Shown here one piece after another: positions 58,912 through 64,000 of a DNA stretch of 64,000 nt. The DNA is from DATBSL01 sp963729875 (lineage in GTDB: Bacteria; Acidobacteriota; Vicinamibacteria; Fen-336). Made by a program: the position numbers and the translations under genes. The stretch's first letter is position 1, and each line of letters starts with the position of its first letter. The stretch is taken from the NCBI GenBank assembly GCA_963729875.1, contig CAVSPR010000001.1:15595-79594 (forward strand), read 5' to 3'. The notes beneath the pieces were generated by a model. The model was not told the DNA's origin and ran no database searches. It saw only the letters and a list, made by a program, of their open reading frames with translations.

Positions 58912-60264
58912 ATGAACCGTCTCGTGCCGGCCGCCCTCGCCCTCGGCCTCGCGGCGCTCGCCGGCCCTGCCGCCGCCGCCGACGTCGACAAGGTGCTGCC
59001 CTTCATCGCCGACGACTACCCCAAGGCCCTGGCCGAGGCGCGGGCGCAGAAGCTCCCGCTCTTCATCGAGGCCTGGGCCCCCTGGTGACACACCTGCCGC
59101 TCGATGAGGGCCTTCGTGTTCACGGACCCGGCCCTCACGAGCCGCGCCGGACAGTTTGTCTGGCTCGAGCTGAACGTCGACGACGAGCGTAACGCCGGCC
59201 ATCGGGAGCGGCTGTCGGTCGAGGCATGCCCACGTTCTACGTGGTGAACCCGGCCGACGAGTCGGTCGTCATGCGGCGGGAGGACGGCATGTCGGTGGCG
59301 GAGACGGTCGCCTTCCTCGACGAGGCCCGGGTGGCAGCCGCGGGTCCCGCGCCCTCCTCGCCGCTCGAGGCGGCGCTTCTGAAGGCCGACCGTCTCAACG
59401 GGGAGGGGCGGAAGGCCGAGGCCGCCGACTGCGTATCGCGAGGCCCTCGACCAGGCGCCGGCCGGCTGGCCGCCTTACGGCCGGGCGGTCGTGGGCCCTG
59501 CTCTTCCTCCACCAGTCGCTGAGCGAGGAAGCGAAGTGTCTCGCCCTCGCCCGTGAGGCCCTGCCCACGGCTCGCCGCTGCTCCAGCCTCGGTCATGGCG
59601 GCCCGGAGCGGCCTCGACTGCGCGCTCGGCCTGAAGAAGGACGATCCCGGCCGGGCCGCCGCGGTCGCGGAAATGGAGGCGGCCACGCGCCGGACGCTCA
59701 GCACCCCCGTCGCCGGCGCAACCGCCGACGATCTCTCCACGAGCTATGACATCGCTCATCCGGGCGAGGAGGGACGCGGGCGACGCCGCCGGCGCGAGGA
59801 AGGACACCGAGGCCTGGACCGCGTTCCTCGAGGCGCAGGCCGCGGCGGCGAAGACGCCGGAGCAGCGCGCGGCCTTCGACTCGCACCGACTCATGGCCTA
59901 CATGGAGCTCAAGGAGCCGGAGCGGGCGATCCCGATGCTCCAGGAGTCCGAGAAGGACCTCCCGGACGACTACAACCCGCCGGCCCGGCTGGCCTTGGCC
60001 TACTTCGAGATGAAGAAGCTCGACGAGGCCCTCGCCGCCTCGAACCGCGCGCTGCCGAAGGTGAGCGGCCCGCGACGCATCCAGGTGCTGCGGACGCGAT
60101 CGGACATCTTCGCGGCGCGGGGCGACGCCGCGGGCGCCCGCGAGGCTCTCGAGCAGGCCCTCGCGTACGCCGAGTCGCTGCCCCCGGGCCAGCGCTCCGA
60201 GCGCACGATCCAGGGGCTCAAGAAGAGGCTGGAGGCGCCTCCGGCCGGAGGCTCGGCAAGCTGA
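58912..60264 (+). CDS. Periplasmic thioredoxin-TPR protein; in-frame TGA at the redox site, several frameshifts
   Basis: A very strong site (AAAGAGGAGAAA) starts a protein with a signal peptide (ALALGLAALAGPAAA) and a thioredoxin fold reading FIEAWAPW, then TGA, then HTCRSMRAFVFTDPAL. The TGA at 59086-59088 is exactly where the first Cys of W-C-x-x-C belongs, and the same frame continues past it for more than 40 codons, so it may encode selenocysteine. Later breaks occur near 59227, 59430, 59495, 59550 and 59745. Beyond them a TPR-like region continues (HRLMAYMELKEPERAIPMLQ; DALAASNRAL-type repeats), ending at 60264. The first break fits a lost C in a C-run. It is either a real selenoprotein gene with assembly errors or a decaying gene. 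Confidence 0.65.
59088..59119 (+). promoter_or_regulatory. Candidate bacterial SECIS-like stem-loop after the TGA
   Basis: Directly after the TGA, the RNA could fold with an outer stem ACAC (59088-59091)/GTGT (59116-59119) and an inner stem GCTC (59099-59102)/GGGC (59108-59111), closing a GATGA loop. Bacterial SECIS elements lie just downstream of the Sec codon with a small G-containing loop. The loop here is slightly closer than usual, and the stem is short. Weak evidence only. Confidence 0.25.
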
Positions 60265-61217
60265 CTCCGGGAGAGACGCCCGCCGGCTCTGCGCCGCTCG
60301 AGGTCCGCGGTGCGCGGCGCACGTTCGGCGCCGGCCGGGGCCTGGACGGCGTCGACCTTCGCCTGGAGCGCGGCGAGATCTACGGACTGCTCGGCCCGAA
60401 CGGGGCGGGCAAGACGAGCCTCGTGCGCGCCGTCTGCGGCCGGCTGCGCCTGGACGGCGGCAGCGTGAGCCTGCTCGGCCGCGACCCGGCGGACGCCGAC
60501 GCGCGCCGCCGGCTGGGGCTCGTGCCGCAGGAGATCGCCCTCTACCCAGAGCTGACGGTCGCCGAGAACCTGGAGCTGCTGGGGCGGCTGGCGGGGCTGC
60601 CGCCGGGGGAGGCCGGGCGGGCGGTGAAGGACGCGCTCGCCTGGATCGGCCTCGCCGATCGCGCGGCGAGCCTCGTGGCCACCCTGTCGGGCGGGCAGCA
60701 GCGCCGCGTCAACCTCGCCGCCGCCACCTTGCACCAGCCGGCCGTGCTCGTGCTCGACGAGCCCACGGTCGGCGTCGACCCCGCCGCCCGCGAGCAGATC
60801 CACGAGCGGCTGCGCGAGCTCGGCGCGCGCGGCATCGCCATCCTGCTCGCGACCCACGACCTCGACCAGGCGGCGGAGCTGTGCGGCCGCATCGGCATCC
60901 TCGTCGACGGGCGCCTCCGCGCCGAGGGGACCCTGGTGGAGCTCGTCCGGCGCGCGTTCGGCGAGGCGCGCGAGATGCGGGTTGCCCTCGCCTCGCCCCC
61001 GGGCGAGGACGCGCGGCGGGCGCTCGCGGCCGAGGGCCTCGCCGCCGGGGCGGACACCCGGACCTGGTCGGGACCCGTTGGGGCGGACCTCGAAGTGCTG
61101 CCGGCGATCGCCCGGCGGCTGGCCGCCGCCGGCGTCCCGCTGGCCGAGCTGCGGCTGCGCGAGCCCGGGCTGCGCGGGGCCTTCTTCCGCCTGACCGGCC
61201 GGGAGCTCGGCGAGTGA
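60261..61217 (+). CDS. ABC transporter ATP-binding protein
   Basis: A 318-residue ATPase of an ABC-2 type exporter. Walker A is GLLGPNGAGKTSLV, the Q-loop lies in LVPQEIALYPEL, the signature is TLSGGQQRRVN, Walker B is AVLVLDEPTVGVD, and the switch His is in LLATHDLDQA. A C-terminal accessory domain follows. No ATG, GTG or TTG lies in frame near the start; the CTG at 60261 overlaps the previous stop (CTGA) and has GGAGG ten bases upstream, so a CTG start or an undetected indel is likely. It overlaps the permease by GTGA. Confidence 0.9.
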   Translation: MTPGETPAGSAPLEVRGARRTFGAGRGLDGVDLRLERGEIYGLLGPNGAGKTSLVRAVCGRLRLDGGSVSLLGRDPADADARRRLGLVPQEIALYPELTVAENLELLGRLAGLPPGEAGRAVKDALAWIGLADRAASLVATLSGGQQRRVNLAAATLHQPAVLVLDEPTVGVDPAAREQIHERLRELGARGIAILLATHDLDQAAELCGRIGILVDGRLRAEGTLVELVRRAFGEAREMRVALASPPGEDARRALAAEGLAAGADTRTWSGPVGADLEVLPAIARRLAAAGVPLAELRLREPGLRGAFFRLTGRELGE

Positions 61218-62458
61218 GCCTCCTCGTCTTCCGCGCCATGCTGCTCACGTTCCGACGCGACCGCGGGGCGCTCGCGATGAGCCTGCTGCTTCCGGTGGCC
61301 GTGTTCCTGGTCTTCGCGGCGGTGTTCGCCGGCGCGAGCGGAGACGACCTGCGGGTCCGCGTCGCGGTGGCGGACGAGGTGGGAAGCGAGGAGTCGCGGC
61401 GCCTGGTGCGCGCGCTCGCCCGCGAGCCGGCCCTCGAGATCACGGCCGCGGAGGCGCTGACCGCCGACGAGGTGCGCCGGCGGGTGCGCCTCGGCCGCGC
61501 CGACGCCGGTCTCGTCATCCGGAAGGGGGGGCGCGCCCTCTCGGACCTCGGGGGGTTCGGCCCGGCGCCCCTGCTGATCCTGGCCGACCCCGTCCGGGCC
61601 GTGGCGGCGCAGGTGCTCGCCGGCCAGGTGCAGCGCGCGTACTTCGCGGCGTTGCCCGACGTGGCGCTCGCCGGCGTCGCCCGCATCCTGGCCGACGGCT
61701 TCGTGAGCCTCGAGCCTGTCCAGGAGGAGGAGCTCGCTCGGGAGCTGGGGTCGCTGCGCGCCGAGACCCTGGCCGCCGAAGCCGAAGGCCGGCCCCCCCG
61801 GGGCCAGCTCGAGTCGCTGCTCGACCGCGAGACGGCGGCGGGCCCCGGCCTCGGCCGCAGCCACGTGGCCTACTACGCGGGCGCCGTGGCCATCCTCTTC
61901 CTGCTCTTCTCCTCGGTGCACGGCGCTCTCTCGCTGCTCGAGGAGCGCGACTCGGGGCTGCTCGACCGCCTGCTGGCGGGCCCCGGCGGGATGGGGGCGG
62001 TGGTGGCCGGCAAGTTCCTGTTCCTGCTCGCGCAGGGCGTCGTCCAGGTGAGCGTGATCTTCGTCGTGGCCTGGCTGCTGTACGGTGTCGACCTGCCGGG
62101 ACACCTGCCCGGCTTCGCGGTCGTGACGCCCGCCGCCGCCGCCGCCGCCGCGGGGCTCGCCCTCGCCCTGACCACGGCCTGCGGCACGAAACGCCAGGCG
62201 CAGACGTTCGCCAACGTGGCGATCCTGATCGTTTCCGCCGTCGGCGGCAGCATGGTGCCGCGCTTCTTCATGCCGCCCCTCCTGCAGGCGCTCGGCTGGC
62301 TGACGCCGACGACGTGGGCGCTCGAGGCCTACACGAGCGTCTTCTGGCGGGACGAGCCGCTCGCCGCGCTCGCGCTTCCCGTCGGCCTGCTCCTCCTCGC
62401 CGGCGTCGCCGGGCTCGCCACCGCGCGCGCGCTGTCGCGCCGCTGGGAGCGGATCTGA
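61214..62458 (+). CDS. ABC-2 type transporter permease
   Basis: A 414-residue membrane protein with one N-terminal helix (SLLLPVAVFLVFAAVFAGAS), a large extracytoplasmic domain (residues 35-215), and five or six C-terminal helices starting at VAYYAGAVAILFLLFSSVHG. The EERDSGLLDRLLAGP motif between helices is typical of ABC-2/NatB-YhaP permeases. With the ATPase encoded upstream it forms an exporter of unknown substrate. It may move a pigment, lipid or drug; the adjacent carotenoid gene is suggestive only. Confidence 0.9.
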   Translation: MSLLVFRAMLLTFRRDRGALAMSLLLPVAVFLVFAAVFAGASGDDLRVRVAVADEVGSEESRRLVRALAREPALEITAAEALTADEVRRRVRLGRADAGLVIRKGGRALSDLGGFGPAPLLILADPVRAVAAQVLAGQVQRAYFAALPDVALAGVARILADGFVSLEPVQEEELARELGSLRAETLAAEAEGRPPRGQLESLLDRETAAGPGLGRSHVAYYAGAVAILFLLFSSVHGALSLLEERDSGLLDRLLAGPGGMGAVVAGKFLFLLAQGVVQVSVIFVVAWLLYGVDLPGHLPGFAVVTPAAAAAAAGLALALTTACGTKRQAQTFANVAILIVSAVGGSMVPRFFMPPLLQALGWLTPTTWALEAYTSVFWRDEPLAALALPVGLLLLAGVAGLATARALSRRWERI

Positions 62459-62492
62459 GCCCGACCGGCCCGGGCTGGGCTAACATCGACGG

Positions 62493-62927
62493 ATGGCGCT
62501 CTGGCTGGCCCTCTTCGTCGGGACGTTCGTGGCGATGGAGGGCGTCGCCTTTCTGATGCACAGGCACCTGATGCACGGGCCCCTGTGGATCCTGCACGAG
62601 TCGCACCACCGCCCGCGCGCGGGCCGGTTCGAGGCGAACGACCTCTTCGGGGTGTTCTTCGCGATCCCGTCGATCGTCCTCATCTACCTGGGCACCCACG
62701 GCCAGCCGCTGGCTCTGCCCGTGGGCCTCGGCATGACCGCCTATGGCGCGGCTTACTTCGGCTTCCACGACGTCGTCGTGCACCGGCGCATACGGCACTC
62801 GTACGTGCCCCGGTCCGCCTACCTGCGGCGGATCGTGAAGGCGCACCTCGTCCACCACAAGACGCTGACACGGGAGGGGGCGGTCTCCTTCGGCTTCCTC
62901 TACGCACGGAGCCAGGGGCCGTCCTAG
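62493..62927 (+). CDS. crtZ: Beta-carotene hydroxylase CrtZ-like
   Basis: A 144-residue membrane di-iron hydroxylase. The histidine boxes of the fatty-acid hydroxylase/carotene hydroxylase family are all present: HRHLMH, HESHH, HDVVVHRR and HLVHHK. Four hydrophobic segments surround them. The enzyme adds hydroxyl groups at C-3 of beta-ionone rings, giving zeaxanthin. It lies 34 bases after the ABC permease and converges with crtB. No lycopene cyclase is visible in the window. Confidence 0.9.
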   Translation: MALWLALFVGTFVAMEGVAFLMHRHLMHGPLWILHESHHRPRAGRFEANDLFGVFFAIPSIVLIYLGTHGQPLALPVGLGMTAYGAAYFGFHDVVVHRRIRHSYVPRSAYLRRIVKAHLVHHKTLTREGAVSFGFLYARSQGPS

Positions 62928-62957
62928 GCGCTCCCCGCCCCGTGGCGCGACGCGACC

Positions 62958-63926
62958 TCAGTCGAGCGAGGGTTCGCCCCGCGTCCAGAGGTTGGTGCGC
63001 GGGGACTCGTCGCCGAGGCGGCCGAGGACGCGCGCCGACAGGGCCAGGGCCAGTCCCCGCGCGAGCCACGCCAGCTTGAGCCGCCGCGGCACGACCGCCC
63101 GCTCGTCCCAGGCGGCGGCGCCCCGGGCGCGCACAAGGCGACCGATCTCGCGGTAGACGCCGCCCGCCACCGCCACCGCCCACGCCGAGCGCAGCGGCAG
63201 GGACTTGAGGCCCTGGCCCCCGGAGGCGTAGTACCGCTCGGCCTCGTCGAGGAGCCGGCACGCCACGCCCGCCAGGCGCTCGCGGTGGGCGGGGAGGGCG
63301 ACGTCCGCGGGCTCGATCCCGGCCTCGCGCAGCCACTCGAGCGGCAGGTACAGGCGCCCCGCCCGCGCGTCGTCCAGGACGTCGCGCGCGATGTTGGTCA
63401 TCTGAAGCGCAATGCCCAGATCGGCCGCGCGGCGCAGCGCGGTCTCCTCGCGGACGCCCATCACGTGCGCCATCATCAGGCCCACGACGCCGGCCACGTG
63501 GTAGCAGTACCGGAGCAGGTCCTCGAGGCCGACGTAGCGGGCGTCGTCGACGTCCATCGCGAACCCCTCGAGCAGCTCGAAGGGGTAGATGGCGGGGATC
63601 CCGTGCTGCTCGACCACGCGCCCGAGCGCCTGGAAGGCGGGGTCGGGGACGCTCTCCCCCGCGAGCACCCTGCGGGTCATGTCGACGAGCCGGTCGAGGC
63701 GGTCGCGCGGCGCGTGGGCCGCCTCGGCCACGCCGGCGGTGCGAAGGCCCAGGCGCTCGCCGTCGATCTGGTCGTCGCAGTGCCGGCACCACGCGTAGAG
63801 GAGGTAGGCCGCCTCCCGGGTCTCGGGGGCGAACAGCCGCGCCGCGCCGGCGAAGCTCAGGGACCCCCGCCGGATCGCCTCGTGGCAGGCCGCCACGAGG
63901 GCATCGCCGGCGCGCCGCTCAGGCAT
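62958..63926 (-). CDS. crtB: Phytoene/squalene synthase (CrtB family)
   Basis: A 322-residue prenyl-transferase that condenses two geranylgeranyl diphosphates into phytoene. The two Asp-rich motifs are CDDQIDGE and LTNIARDV-like MTNIARDVLDDARAGRLYLP. YCYHVAGVVGLMM is the conserved helix between them. Close homologues include HpnC/HpnD, which make presqualene diphosphate for hopanoids, but the neighbouring crtZ favours phytoene synthase. It starts at ATG 63926, overlapping the end of another minus-strand gene. Confidence 0.92.
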   Translation of the reverse strand: MPERRAGDALVAACHEAIRRGSLSFAGAARLFAPETREAAYLLYAWCRHCDDQIDGERLGLRTAGVAEAAHAPRDRLDRLVDMTRRVLAGESVPDPAFQALGRVVEQHGIPAIYPFELLEGFAMDVDDARYVGLEDLLRYCYHVAGVVGLMMAHVMGVREETALRRAADLGIALQMTNIARDVLDDARAGRLYLPLEWLREAGIEPADVALPAHRERLAGVACRLLDEAERYYASGGQGLKSLPLRSAWAVAVAGGVYREIGRLVRARGAAAWDERAVVPRRLKLAWLARGLALALSARVLGRLGDESPRTNLWTRGEPSLD

Positions 63927-63999
63927 GGGCGCTCCTCGCGACCGGCGGCGCGAGGCCGGCGTCGGCCAGAACCAGGCCCGCCGTTGCCTTCGCCGAGTT
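63919..63999 (-). CDS. C-terminal end of an upstream minus-strand gene (rest outside window)
   Basis: The last 26 codons of a gene read NSAKATAGLVLADAGLAPPV and end in a TGA that overlaps the crtB start. The position directly before crtB suggests a carotenoid or isoprenoid gene such as a CrtI-type desaturase, whose C-termini often read like this, but 26 residues are too few to identify it. Confidence 0.45.
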   Translation of the reverse strand, partial: NSAKATAGLVLADAGLAPPVARSAHA

Positions 64000-64000
64000 C

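Overview
The window is a stretch of about 64 kb with very high GC (about 70% by eye) from a diderm bacterium. The evidence for a diderm is an RND efflux pump with an outer-membrane channel, an Omp85/BamA protein, many lipoproteins and a type III secretion system (T3SS). Acidobacteriota or Myxococcota are the best guesses, because of the S9 peptidases, the protein kinase with FHA proteins and the T3SS type; nothing here fixes the taxon. No rRNA, tRNA, CRISPR array or insertion sequence was seen.

Layout. 0-3.3 kb: 3' end of groEL, a sugar-phosphate nucleotidyltransferase, and a PAS-PAS-PP2C phosphatase on the minus strand. 3.3-4.4 kb: gene remnants around a small operon with an RNA polymerase omega-like protein. 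4.4-10.2 kb: a complete tripartite RND efflux operon. 10.3-14.1 kb: small unknown proteins, an S9 peptidase and a membrane protein. 14.2-20.7 kb: two tandem acyl-CoA ligases, a VapBC-type toxin-antitoxin pair and a heavily frameshifted second S9 peptidase.

The core is 20.7-45.6 kb. A Ser/Thr kinase (minus strand) diverges from a 17-kb operon in which almost every gene overlaps the next. The operon encodes a non-flagellar T3SS: needle-like proteins, TPR chaperones, SctI, J, K, L, N, O, P, Q, a FliO-like protein, SctR, S, T, U, V, then two FHA-domain membrane proteins, the second SctD-like. SctQ carries a fused FHA domain with an intact phosphothreonine-binding signature, and no secretin gene is present. 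Converging on this operon is a coupled pair on the minus strand: a 1,579-residue protein (hydrophobic segment, about nine 46-residue repeats, LysM, lytic-transglycosylase-like domain) and a lipoprotein. Perfect TGTGA-N6-TCACA palindromes lie upstream of both the T3SS operon and the giant gene, suggesting joint control by a CRP/FNR-type regulator. My working model is a secretin-less, phosphorylation-responsive T3SS with its own peptidoglycan-acting partner.

45.7-64 kb: phenylalanine hydroxylase, a fused MsrA-MsrB, an ECF sigma/anti-sigma operon divergent from bamA, secreted proteins, an NapH-like iron-sulfur membrane protein, a PfkB kinase, an SDR and a thiolase, a small multiheme cytochrome, a thioredoxin-TPR gene with an in-frame TGA exactly at the first active-site cysteine position (candidate selenoprotein), an ABC exporter, and carotenoid genes crtZ and crtB.

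Caution: at least 17 apparent frameshifts occur here. Many look like one-base contractions of G or C runs, so assembly error is likelier than gene decay for most.
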